From Macrocystis pyrifera (Eukaryota > Sar > Phaeophyceae > Laminariales > Laminariaceae), in the NCBI GenBank assembly GCA_031763025.1, contig JASSKH010000037.1:1550001-1614000 (forward strand): a DNA stretch of 64,000 nucleotides, given 5' to 3'. The notes under the pieces are model-generated. The model was given only the letters and a program-made list of their open reading frames with translations, did no database searches and was not told the origin of the DNA. The position numbers were made by a program, and so were the translations under genes. Shown piece after piece: positions 54,401 to 60,269 of this stretch; within the stretch, counting starts at the first letter, position 1; each line of letters opens with the position of its first letter.

Positions 54401-55815
54401 GGAAGCCGCTCTCGAAAGGGTTCAAGCTCAAGTTCAAGGAGAAGGGTGCTGTGCTGCTGGGCCGCAAGGGTCGCGCCGCGCCCCCCCCGCTCCCTCCGGC
54501 AATGGCCGAGGCGGCGGCGATGTCGGACGCCGAGGACGAGGATGTGGAGATGAAGGAGGCGGTGGCTGAGAAGCCACCGGTAGCTGCCACCGTTGCGAGC
54601 GGGGGGGCGGAGGTCAAGGCTGTCGGCTTGGAGCGTCCTACAGCGCAGGCTGCCGGTCCGGGGGGGTGGTAGCGGGGGGTGTCGGGAAGGGCGGGGATTC
54701 GCGGGCTGCGGAAGGCGATGCTGTAACCTCCTGCGCCGCGGGTGGTGGCGCGGCCGGGAAGGATGTTGCCCCTGCTGTCGTCAATAAGGTGGCACGCGTC
54801 AGGGTGTCTTGCTCTAGACCACTCTTGGCGAGCGGCGGCAGCGGCGGTGATGAGGATGATGACGATGGGGGCGTCAATCTGGAGCGAGCGATCTGCTGCG
54901 ATCCCCGCCTGGTCAAGATGCGCTGGGAAGGAGGCCTCGTTATGGTCAGCGTGGTCGTCAAGGATGCGGCAGGGGGGCAAGGCCTGCCGGGCGTCAACCT
55001 CACGCAGAGCCCGACCAAGCTGGTGATCGAGGCGCTGGGGACGAAGATCACCATCGCGTCTCCCCCCGAGATGGTGAACAAGGAAGGTTTCGCTGCGGCG
55101 TGCTCTGGTAACGGGATCAACTCCGTAAAGGAGCTTCGGGGTCACCTGCGCAGGCTGGACTGCCATGTGGAGGAGCACGCGCGGGGCGGCGACGAGAGCT
55201 TGCGGCTGGTGGACCACCTCCGAGAGAAGCGCCTGGTGTTGACGCAAGTGGGCGAGGTTCTGAAGGAGGACTACCACCACTTGCCCGCTCTCGGCGGCTT
55301 GTGGATGGCCGCCTTCCACACGCCAGAGGTGCGTCGGCATTCGGACGAGTGGGTCACGGGCTCGGCGACCCCTACCCTTGAGTTCCGGGTGCTGATGCGA
55401 CGGGGGCGTCTTGCCGCGGAGGGTGGAGTGCTGATAGAGGAGGACCCCGTGTACTCGGAAGCAGCAGCGGCGGCTCACGCATCTGCGGCAGCAGCTCTTG
55501 TGTCGGACTATGATACTGATGGCGGAGGGGGGGGGGGGGGGGGGCGGGGACGGTGGCACCGAGACGGCGCTGGATTACGTGGCTGCCCTCGGAGACCAGG
55601 TCTATGATGGCCAGGTCCGGGAGGTGGTCGCCGGGGCACTGAACGGGGTGGTGCAGCAGATCATGATCAATGGACGCAAGGCAGCCGATCTAAGAGACGT
55701 GGTCATGTGGCGAGCGGCGGAAAGCAAGCGCCTGCGACTGGCGGGCCGGGGCAACGAAATACCTTCCAACCGCATATTTTCGTTAGTCGAGGGAGACTCG
55801 GATGAAGATGTGTAA
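23993..55815 (+). CDS. Giant RS-rich multi-bromodomain (polybromo-like) protein, 14 exons
   Basis: Exons: 23993-27492, 28179-28362, 29241-29348, 30197-30309, 32057-32144, 33089-34839, 35526-35625, 37134-37322, 38936-42327, 44371-44592, 46470-46624, 48440-48650, 52956-53132, 53750-55815. All junctions are GT-AG and phases match throughout, giving about 4,080 residues (about 3,420 if started at the ATG at 25985). Order: RS domain; Ala/Gly/Lys-rich linker; bromodomains BD1 and BD2; 24-bp repeat linker; BD3; a very long Ala/Lys/Ser linker; BD4; BD5; acidic coiled segment; unrecognised C-terminal region. Five bromodomain modules in one protein recall polybromo of SWI/SNF (PBAF/RSC-type) remodellers, but I see no BAH or HMG domain. 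The likely role is chromatin acetyl-lysine reading or scaffolding. The frame changes inside exons only at G-rich runs (25790-25985, about 41940, 54362, 54662, 55530). The RS ORF could be a separate gene. Confidence 0.82.
28179..28362 (+). CDS. Exon 2: second half of bromodomain 1
   Basis: The first C completes AGC with exon 1, giving SYKTVDAFLHDVRRLCANSF. This is the helix B / BC-loop part of a bromodomain. The loop reads NSFLYS (28228-28245), so Ser replaces the acetyl-lysine-contacting Asn. The exon ends with TPSKPLVPKWEKCLA at donor GCG|GTGAGG, phase 0. The intron upstream holds a GGGTTAGGG-like tract (27755-27860). Confidence 0.85.
28740..29160. repeat. Intronic GCCTGCTTGCCTGCTA repeat
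   Basis: About 420 bp of degenerate tandem TTGCCTGCTATTAATAGC and CTTGCCTGCCTGC words between exons 2 and 3. No coding signal. Confidence 0.85.
29241..29348 (+). CDS. Exon 3: start of bromodomain 2
   Basis: 36 codons, phase 0 at both ends: VLDKLYGLKNDAIYYLSYPM then YYGPDNEPPDYAEK. This is the ZA-loop side of BD2; PDYAEK joined to VKHPMD of the next exon gives the usual PDY-x-x-x-I-x-x-PMD pattern. The acceptor is ATCCCAG, the donor AAG|GTACAG. Confidence 0.88.
30197..30309 (+). CDS. Exon 4: core of bromodomain 2
   Basis: Encodes VKHPMDMATVVVKLL, GDYKDEGGMVADLRLMVENC and RR across the splice. This is the most typical bromodomain core in the N-terminal half. It leaves two bases (AG) that the next exon completes to AGG. 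A family 1 MITE starts 24 bases after the exon end. Confidence 0.92.
30333..30442. repeat. MITE family 1, copy 5, just after exon 4
   Basis: Ends TATTACGGGGGACCACAG and CTATGGCCCTCCGTAGTA. It inserted 23 bases inside the intron from donor 30310. Confidence 0.9.
30840..31090 (+). repeat. GATC-rich dispersed repeat, family 2 copy
   Basis: Contains GGTCATCGATTCCCTC, TTGCAGGGTGGGACG, GGGACATGTTCCCTGGGTTG, GATCCTGCACAGCATCTC and GATGATCTGTCCGAGGTGC. A family 3 MITE follows directly at 31099. Confidence 0.8.
31099..31198. repeat. MITE family 3 copy
   Basis: Begins AACCCTTTTAGGACTGCAGT and ends CTGCGGTGCTAGTAAAAGGGTT (21-22 bp terminal inverted repeats with mismatches). The interior has TTTTGGGGACAGACCACTC. 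Confidence 0.85.
31744..31852. repeat. MITE family 1, copy 6
   Basis: Near-perfect ends TATTACGGGGGTCCATAG and CTATGGACCCCCGTAATA; the inverted repeat continues through GTTAACxGGACC. Lies in intron 4. Confidence 0.95.
32057..32144 (+). CDS. Exon 5: C-terminal helix of bromodomain 2
   Basis: The first G completes Arg. Encodes YYTNNSIYDAGTIGSALA then NAKAVHDALEA, ending in phase 0 at GCG|GTCAGT. Joined to exon 4, the BC loop reads NCRRYY, so Tyr occupies the conserved Asn position. Confidence 0.92.
33089..34839 (+). CDS. Exon 6: 24-bp repeat linker and Ala/Gly/Ser-rich segment
   Basis: The acceptor region is CACACAGAGCC. Using the second AG (exon from 33089) the frame is open throughout and leaves CG at donor 34840, which the next exon completes. 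The repeat is then read as NGHEGGHS-like units. Using the first AG (exon from 33087) gives SLDKVLPEWKVAES and TPTVTKGA-like units, but that frame stops at 33857 unless a one-base deletion near 33731 is allowed. The array covers about 33150-33790 with about 25 units. Downstream are poly-Ala, poly-Thr and Pro-rich stretches, RRTPPPGGAG, LAKKLEAARRTPPPPG, then LPLSEAQAKNMGL and KVKKVVRDLKIR, which runs into BD3. Confidence 0.75.
33150..33790. repeat. Coding minisatellite, ~24-bp unit, ~25 copies
   Basis: The unit is close to GGGGCCACTCCAACGGTCAC plus GAAG. The array is open in two frames on the plus strand (TPTVTKGA and NGHEGGHS) and also on the minus strand. Unit length is a multiple of three, so gain or loss of units keeps the frame. 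Confidence 0.92.
34880..35060 (-). repeat. GATC-rich dispersed repeat, family 2, inverted copy
   Basis: Contains AGATGATCTAGTTCCTCACC, GGCCGTTATGAGAGG, CCAGGGAACATGTGCTACAG and AAGCTCCCACCCGG, which are complements of the family core. Confidence 0.75.
35225..35455. repeat. Purine-rich GGA/GAA microsatellite in intron
   Basis: About 230 bp almost pure A/G on the plus strand in intron 6. It would translate as Arg/Glu/Lys-rich peptide, but lies outside the exon chain set by the phases. Confidence 0.85.
35526..35625 (+). CDS. Exon 7: start of bromodomain 3
   Basis: The first G completes CGG from exon 6. Encodes CNRVIKRLQEAKLPGELSEL then KIFNVPVDKTV. The FNVPVD motif is the usual start of a bromodomain ZA loop. 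Phase 0 at donor GTG|GTGAGT. This junction links the upstream and downstream halves into one gene. Confidence 0.9.
35815..35975 (-). repeat. GATC-rich dispersed repeat, family 2, inverted copy
   Basis: Contains ACCATGATTTAGATCATC, CCAGGGAATATGTGCTAG and GGGTCCCACCCAGCAACATG, in inverted orientation, in intron 7. Confidence 0.65.
36365..36605 (+). repeat. GATC-rich dispersed repeat, family 2 copy
   Basis: Contains TCATCATCAATTCCCACTC, GATCATGTTGCCGCCCGGGA, AGGGCATGTTTTTCCTCG and AACCTAGATGGTCTATC. Located in intron 7. Confidence 0.75.
37134..37322 (+). CDS. Exon 8: core of bromodomain 3
   Basis: 63 codons, phase 0 at both ends: VTDYGKIVTAKMDLDTVKAR, GHVDAFFGDLFPVYDNAIRY, then FEQGG and HRNKVIYEAAK. 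KMDLDTVKAR is the PMDL-type motif. The BC loop reads NAIRYF, with Phe (37272-37274) where Asn is expected. The acceptor follows a CT-rich tract, CTCGTCAG. Confidence 0.93.
37674..37896. repeat. Inverted-repeat element with TAGAGGTGTTACCC ends
   Basis: Left end GTAGAGGTGTTACCCGGC and right end TCGGGTATCACCTCTA are complementary; the interior is full of GGGTACCCG and ACTCG words. Related sequences are 47034-47260, 47323-47610 and part of 59210-59425. Confidence 0.75.
38679..38777. repeat. MITE family 3 copy
   Basis: Ends CCTTTTAGCACTGCAGTCCC and GGAACTGCAGTCCTAAAAAGG are complementary. Located just upstream of exon 9 (38936). Confidence 0.85.
38936..42327 (+). CDS. Exon 9: long Ala/Lys/Ser linker and first half of bromodomain 4
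   Basis: Starts ALHTLAKRERQEIITEF, the last helix of BD3, then FVIPKKPEEIARLKAEKDEK and a long charged helix with 18-bp repeats (AKKEAE and AKREAE, 39440-39620). A SKSGAS repeat follows (about 18 units, 39900-40220), then Ala-, Ser-, Gly- and Lys-rich stretches, and a TIPKVTIPKM repeat of 15 bp (41695-41800). Near 41937-41950 an 11-G run marks a change of frame. The new frame gives ARIAAAIVSAPPITKP, WHKEAGIVLNRLRRKD, FLAKYPELDINLTKTF, LVGEPMNLDMVEKRL and CPQHFVNE, the ZA loop and helix A of BD4. Donor GAG|GTACGA. Confidence 0.82.
42306..42487 (+). repeat. Tandem duplication of exon 9 end with splice sites
   Basis: The exon end CCCCCAGCACTTCGTGAACG plus donor and about 65 bases of intron is repeated at 42405-42487. 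The copy holds CACTTCGTGAATGAG (42414-42428) flanked by C19-CAG and GTAGGT, that is a ready-made 15-nt exon coding HFVNE. Both units end with TTTTTCAAGCGTGTT and CGTACA. Confidence 0.9.
43160..43570. repeat. Nested inverted repeat with poly-C and poly-G arms
   Basis: Left arm CATAATGCGAGCAAAC followed by 26 C (43191-43216); right arm 52 G (43497-43548) followed by GTTTGCTCGCACTAATG. Inside, CCGGACCGACTTTTCGAG (43353-43370) is matched by CTTGAAAAGTCGGTCCGG (43475-43492), next to C32 (43319-43350). A type 1 poly-C-tailed repeat (43219-43350) sits within the left side. Confidence 0.85.
43588..43696. repeat. MITE family 1, copy 7
   Basis: Ends TATTACGGGGGTCTATAG and CTATGGACCCCCGTAATA. It lies directly right of the nested inverted repeat in intron 9. 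Confidence 0.93.
44035..44285 (+). repeat. GATC-rich dispersed repeat, family 2 copy
   Basis: A well-preserved copy with GATCATGATCTAGATCATCG, CATGTTACCGGGTGGGAGC, GGACACGTTTCATGGGTTGG and CAGATCCTGCACAGCAAATC. It ends about 85 bases before exon 10. Confidence 0.82.
44371..44592 (+). CDS. Exon 10: second half of bromodomain 4
   Basis: 74 codons, phase 0: AMRTFTNGIVWWSQDRFKGD, ALVIMICKHVRSIFRWH, then an acidic/Pro linker PPPPDPLPTTEEEWEKE. The BC loop is NGIVWW, with Trp (44404-44406) at the Asn position. The donor is GAG|GTAAGG, followed by a G-rich tract that is the end of an inverted type 2 poly-C repeat (44606-44690). Confidence 0.88.
44606..44690 (-). repeat. Poly-C-tailed repeat, type 2, inverted
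   Basis: G tract followed by CGTACCAACTTGTCGCTTGC and CATCCCTTTCCTTTCGAGAC, the complement of the 4178 copy. Confidence 0.7.
44920..45330 (-). repeat. Cluster of three inverted type 1 poly-C-tailed repeats
   Basis: Three head-to-tail copies (about 44920-45007, 45008-45163, 45165-45330). Each begins with a G tract or G-rich end on the plus strand, then ATCATGGATGGCCGTAGTCG-like and CGGGACGGAGCACGTCGGG. Two extend to CCAAGCGCGAAGCGCCGTGA. The first ends exactly where the poly-G of the second starts. Confidence 0.82.
46470..46624 (+). CDS. Exon 11: start of bromodomain 5
   Basis: Encodes HLRPCPLTSREQKRERLLRE, TIKMTECRHHALLLLKQM and NNCYFW across the splice, the linker and helix Z of BD5. It leaves TG at donor TG|GTGGGT. 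The intron begins with about 72 bases of almost pure C from 46632, eight bases after the splice site. Confidence 0.88.
46795..47025 (+). repeat. GATC-rich dispersed repeat, family 2 copy
   Basis: Contains TTTCAGGGCAGACGTACTCC, CATGTTACCGGGTGGGAGC, GGACATGTTTCTTGGGTTGG and CACCTCATAACGGTAGGCTA. Confidence 0.8.
47034..47610. repeat. Two tandem ACCCG-type elements
   Basis: 47034 on starts TAGAGGTGTTACCCTTTTGC, and 47323 on starts CTAGAGGTGTTACCGTTTTG. Both continue CGAGTATTACCCGGCTTGC and CATACTCGCCGAGTATTTGG. The second ends CGGGTAACATCTCTA, the inverted terminal sequence. Confidence 0.78.
48440..48650 (+). CDS. Exon 12: core of bromodomain 5
   Basis: The first G completes Trp. Encodes PEVDLTHYPDYISLCPRPMS, LEKVEQLIGGQDDRN, GEFVRDMRLIFSNAIAYNNP and DRIINELDR. 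This is the clearest bromodomain: PDYISLCPRPMSL, then NAIAYN with the acetyl-lysine-binding Asn present (48615-48617). Donor CGG|GTGCGT, phase 0. Confidence 0.95.
48790..49003 (+). repeat. Type 1 poly-C-tailed repeat followed directly by type 2
   Basis: 48790-48922 is type 1 (CCTGGCCGGTGAAATGCC, CCGTCCCGGCATTGTACGGA, ATGAGTACCC and C tract). Type 2 starts at once (ATTGCTCCGTCTCGAACGGG) and ends ATGAGTACGCC and 10 C at 49003. The two share the terminal ATGAGTAC before poly-C. Confidence 0.8.
49107..49718. repeat. Inverted-repeat element with CACGATTCGTGAC ends
   Basis: ACACGATTCGTGACATTTTT near 49117 is matched in inverse by AAAAAGTCACGAATCGTGAT near 49692. The interior has direct repeats GAGATTCCAATCTCAC (49375, 49419). 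About 600 bp, no open frame of note; probably a non-autonomous DNA transposon. It is in intron 12. Confidence 0.65.
50888..51130. repeat. Tandem array, ~19-bp unit (CACCAAAGTTATCTGATAA)
   Basis: About 13 imperfect units of CACCAAAGTTATCTGATAT in intron 12. Not coding. Confidence 0.93.
51347..51408. repeat. 62-base C tract
   Basis: An uninterrupted C run in intron 12; one of the longest in the window with 43497-43548 (52 G) and 46632-46704 (72 of 73 C). Confidence 0.95.
51817..51900. repeat. MITE family 3, diverged copy
   Basis: Left AGTCCTTTCAGAACTGCACC, interior TTTTTGGGGACAAATTACTG, right GGTAGTCTAAAGGGTT. Confidence 0.6.
52240..52600. repeat. Tandem array, ~46-bp unit, about eight copies
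   Basis: The unit is TGATTGATGTATAAATGGTG, TTTATGTTTTCGACCACAAT, GGTACC. It looks like amplification of the right half of a small palindromic repeat (CGGAAATGTAAGGACCG ends) found also near 9437, 30775, 50150, 51975 and 59935. Confidence 0.88.
52956..53132 (+). CDS. Exon 13: last helix of bromodomain 5 and helical linker
   Basis: 59 codons, phase 0: AISMKYFTLAKNLSSELEKF, LGSPYTINVVEESARNGMMT, then DDRREEERKIRFEETAQ. The first part completes helix C of BD5. Donor CAG|GTGGGC. The intron after it (53133-53749) holds C21 about 50 bases before the next acceptor. Confidence 0.92.
53750..55815 (+). CDS. Exon 14: coiled-coil segment and unrecognised C-terminal region
   Basis: Starts KNREANREAELNRVEEEEAE in phase 0, a Glu/Arg coiled coil continuing to EVERDNMCDVMWTMCLVHKK and WGKRKARWEREQVELA. 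Then come Gly/Ala linkers and KKARGQWSVLPAQSSK. The frame changes at G runs near 54362, 54662 and 55530. The resulting pieces read naturally: RKPLSKGFKLKFKEKGAVLL, MSDAEDEDVEMKEAV; then VNLERAICCDPRLVKMRWEG, LTQSPTKLVIEALGTKITIA, VKELRGHLRRLDCHVEEHAR and LPALGGLWMAAFHTPEV; finally ALDYVAALGDQVYDGQVREV and SLVEGDSDEDV before the stop at 55813-55815. I do not recognise the 54870-55470 domain. Confidence 0.78.
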
Positions 55816-55825
55816 AGGAGGCTTC

Positions 55826-55875
<50 letters not shown>

Positions 55876-57677
55876 GAAGATCAGTGAGGAGGCTTTTTTC
55901 GTTGTCGTGGTTACGGGGCCGGCTGAACGAGCCTTGAGGGTGACCCCAAGGATGAAAACTTGAGCTTTGGGTAGCTTTGCCAAGCGCTCAACTTTTGTAC
56001 TACCTGGTACGTATGTACACCTCGGGGGTGCTGTTAGAGCGCTGGCAGCGCTGATCTGATCTCCTTGGTTATTTTATTTCCTCCGTGTGTTTCCACGTGC
56101 GGTATTTTTGTAATGTACTTTCCGACGAAAGGTACGATTGTACGCGATTGCTGCTACTGTCTGTAGCCTCCGGTACATCCGGGACCAGTTTAAGCCTGAC
56201 AACCCAGTTTTGTACAATAATACGATGATGCTGAACTGACTGTTGTATTCGTGTAGATTGCATTGGAAGGCAAGGGTTGGAAGGATAGGGACCGATACCG
56301 GTTACAAAAAAAAACTTGTGTGTGTGTGTGTGTGCGCGTGGTGTTAAAAAGCGTGCCTCAGACTCTTCTTTTTCTCGCGCTGAAATCCAAAGCCAGCGCG
56401 ACTGACTGACTTGTCTGACTTGTGACTGAAGAGTTGCCGCTTCTTGTCCTCTCCTCCGTGAGGGGTGAGGATAAGTTTACTTCTGTATGGGAGAGTACGA
56501 GTAGGAGAAGAAGAGTAGTGGGAGAAGGGGGGGAGATTGTCCGTGTGGCGGTAACGCAAACGACGTTATGTTGCGGTACCGCGTTTGATTTGTTTAGAAG
56601 AAGTGGCCACGTACTCAAGGCGGGACTGCCGCCCCCGCTGCTTTTTTTTTTTGTTTTTTCGTGTCGCGGCGGTGATTTTGGACTGAATCACTGCTGTCGG
56701 GTAGCTACAGCTGATGCTGGGGGGGCGCGTGATCGGGCGAAGGGTAGTACCATGGAAGGAAAGCGGCCTGTATGGAACACGGGACACGCCCACGCTGCAC
56801 ACAAACCAAACGATGAAGATGAAAAGTGTGGCTACAGTACTATTAACTTGTAGTACTGGTACACGAGGGAGAGGGAGAGAACTGCTGTGTACATGCTTCG
56901 AGTTAGTTACGTAGTATTGTGCTTGTCGGTAGTATTAATGAATTGTTGCTGGTGTTCTGCTTTCAATTGTGAATGTTGCGTTGATCAAGGAAAAGGGTCT
57001 TTACATCTTTTACCATTGCGACTTAATAATCGAGACTTGAGGGAGGAAGAGCGCCATTGTTTCATTCGTAGGACAGCTGCTGCAGCGAAAGCCGACATGC
57101 CCTATTTGCAACACCTTACAATAACTCGAGCAACACCACAGTCTGATTGGTCGAGGCTGGTCTTTCGGCCGGCGTTTTTTTAGGAATAACGCTACCGAAA
57201 CACGCGGTGGAGCCGCACCTGCCGACCTCAAGCCCCCCAAACAGCTGTGGTTAGGGTTGGGTCTGGGCCGACGTAGAACAATTAAGGAAAAGGTGTTGCA
57301 CGAGTATATTTTTGCAAGATGGTATTGCAACCAGAGGCACCCCGCCGCGCAGCTCTGCACGGCCGCACGCCATTGTTAAGATATATCAAAATAGAAAAAT
57401 GCGGCAGCTGTGATATTCGCAGGCGCAGGCGGGCGTGGCTTGTGTTTTTGTGTGTGTGTGTGTGTGTTTTTTGCGTGTTTTTGCGTGTTCCGCAAAACCT
57501 CGGTACCCTTCGCTGTAATGTGCAGTGTCCATGCGCCAGATTCCGCACTAGAAAACAGCCTACTCGAATGTACTTGGAATTTTCCTGGAATGCAGCGCCA
57601 ATGATTCACCAGTATAAACAGTAGTAGATTACGCACAACTATCATTTTGAGTACATCCGTACACATCCATTCAGATG

Positions 57678-58782
57678 GGAAATTATCAGGGCTGTTCGCG
57701 GGTCGTGAACTGACCAACGGGTCGGGTCAGGGAGAGTTCAAAATCTCACCCTGTTGGGTCGGGTCGGGTCAAGAGTTTTTTCGGAATCTCACGGGTCGGA
57801 TCGAGTCAAGAGTTCCTCAAATCTCGCGGGTTGGGTCGGGTCATGACCCGCAAAAAACGGGTCACTCGCGGGTCGGGTCAGCATGACCCGCGAGCTGTTT
57901 TCTGATGAATTACACAGGTCCGACGCACATTTCCCGCGCTCGGACCCGACCCTTGAAAAATTTCCCTTCTTCTGCCCAAACGCTTTTCTCGTACCAACAC
58001 TCTATACAATTTTATGTACGTTGGTATCACATTCGACCATGAAAACACCGCCGAATCTATATACGCATGTTCGTATCAATCCATACCCACTACAGCCCCA
58101 CATGTCACTGTGGCGTATAAAAATGAAGACCAATAAATTGTCTGCGAAGTGTCAACCCAGGGGCCGGGCCTGCGGGTCGAGAGAAAACCTCTCGCGGGGG
58201 TGAGGTGACTCGACCCGCGACATGATCCGTATCTCCGGGTCAGGCGGAATCTGGCGGGTCGAGTCGGGTTAGGAGATGTTCAAAATCTCACGGGTCGGGT
58301 CACTTTTTTTATATTTTTTATTCGGTGGATTGGCGTCACGGAGGCCCTTACAGCTTGGAGTCAATAGTCAATAGATAGGTCCAAAATAAATTCAAAGCAA
58401 TTACTTCAGTGACTTTATCTCAAGAACTAAGGCGCGAATCGAAAATGTGGTATTTTTTAAATAAGCTGTTGATGACTCGTATTATTAATAATAGCCCTTT
58501 CCATCGATGCTGCATTTGCACTGGTGTTCATAAATAATACAAGGTACAACAATACACTGGGATTGCCTCTCGCCCCCCTCCATTCCGGGCCTGTATATTA
58601 TTGACAGGGGACACCGTGACAGAAGTAAACCACACTTACTTCCACGTTGAGATTGGATTACGTGTCGTGTCACTTTAACCTGTAGCCCCTGTTGCAGCAC
58701 CAGAACTTACAAACAGCAGCTGGCTATTAATAGCTGCGGCTGCTCGATACCTCTGACCTGACCCGCGAACGGGCCTGGAAAT
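57678..58782. repeat. ~1.1-kb element with GTTCGCGGGTC inverted ends
   Basis: Left end GGAAATTATCAGG, GCTGTTCGCGGGTC; right end GACCCGCGAACGGGCCTGGA, AAT, the imperfect complement. Interior flanks repeat CGGGTCGGGTCA and CAAAATCTCACGGGTC. No coding frame, so probably a non-autonomous DNA transposon. Confidence 0.6.
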
Positions 58783-60077
58783 CATCCGCCTGAACTTACA
58801 CGAAGAAGGCGAGTATGCATACGTTCAGCCGAGATTCCGACCTAAAAATAGACTGTAAGCTGCAAAAGCTACGTATACTTCTGCATTCATTCGCTGTGGC
58901 CGGCGATTTCCTTTCAACAGCAGCCAGTCAGTGACACCTTTCATTTCCCATCAAAAACAGCCGTTGGAGGAACCGAGCCGCTCCACACACACACATGCAC
59001 AACACCTACACTGCGAGTACAGGAGTCCATCATTTAACTTACGTCCAGATAGATACGTACATACACGTAGTAAAAACAAGACATCAATGGTACATATCTA
59101 TTTCAAAACATTTAACGACCACATACTAACAGTGTCAGGTGTCGTAGGAGTTTTTTTCTAACTTTCAGACGCACACTGCGCATACATGTAAGATAATGTG
59201 CACGAGTACGGAGTAGAGGTGGTTCCCGACGAGTACCAGTATCCGCCAACTCTGGGTAAGCAATACTTGGGTACTGAATGTACGGCTATTTTCCGCGGGT
59301 ACCCACCGGGCATGTATGCGTTCAACTGGAGGGTACCCGGGACCTAAAATATTGGCGAATGAGTCGTTACTCGTTTCCGCGGCGGGTACTAGCAAGCCGG
59401 GTTAACTCTCGAGTACGCACGTGATTGGCAAAAAACGTTACGCTGAAAACACCTGTACTGCTCCATCAGGTATTAATAGTATACTGCTGTGAGATTCGAG
59501 ACATGACACAATTTAATTCTCATTCTGTGGTGGAAATCGAGTTTATGAAGCTTAAAACTCTGGTAGCGTTTGTTGCGTCAGTTTTTATGTACTATCGTTA
59601 GTTTTCCCCCTTGGTTTTGAAATGGGTTTCCTGGAGGATATGCACGAAAAACTACCCAGAGAACGAGATCTGGGTGATGGGAGGATGCCATCCCATGGGA
59701 TTCCAAAAGTAAACCAACGTGTACAGCAGTGGGTACAGCTGTGCCAAACACTTTGCGTGTAACGAAGTAAATGTTACATGTGACGGGGTTCAAGCAAGCC
59801 GGTTAATAACTCGCGAGCATCCGGGTAATTGGCAAAAAGGCAACAAGCGAAGAATACAAAAAAGTCACGGAACATTCTCTGTACCAGGCACGGTATACCG
59901 GTACAATATACTATTAATAGTAGACCACTCCACTCTAGGCGGAAATGTACTGGTGAATAAGGAGGGTTGGTTCATGACAATGAAGACCAAACAGTGCTTA
60001 CATTCCCGCCTATGAATATAAGTATTATTATTAATAGTAGAGTCACAGTTTTACCTCTGTCAATACGAGTACGTTAG

Positions 60078-60269
60078 AGTGGGCGCCCGATTATGTGAAG
60101 AAAAATAAAAAATAGGCTCAGATCGGGACGAATAAGAAAACTGGGTTAAGAAACACAGCGCAATAGTGGGACCAAGTCTAAATCCTATACAATAGAGTTA
60201 GATCAAGGCCGGAAAAATAAGAATTGAGCCTGGACACAAAAATGACGTCTTTGACACCGGGCGCCCACT
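60078..60269. repeat. MITE with perfect 12-bp AGTGGGCGCCCG ends
   Basis: AGTGGGCGCCCG at 60078-60089 and its exact complement CGGGCGCCCACT at 60258-60269 bound 192 bp of AT-rich, A-rich sequence without coding potential. A single copy in this window. Confidence 0.75.
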
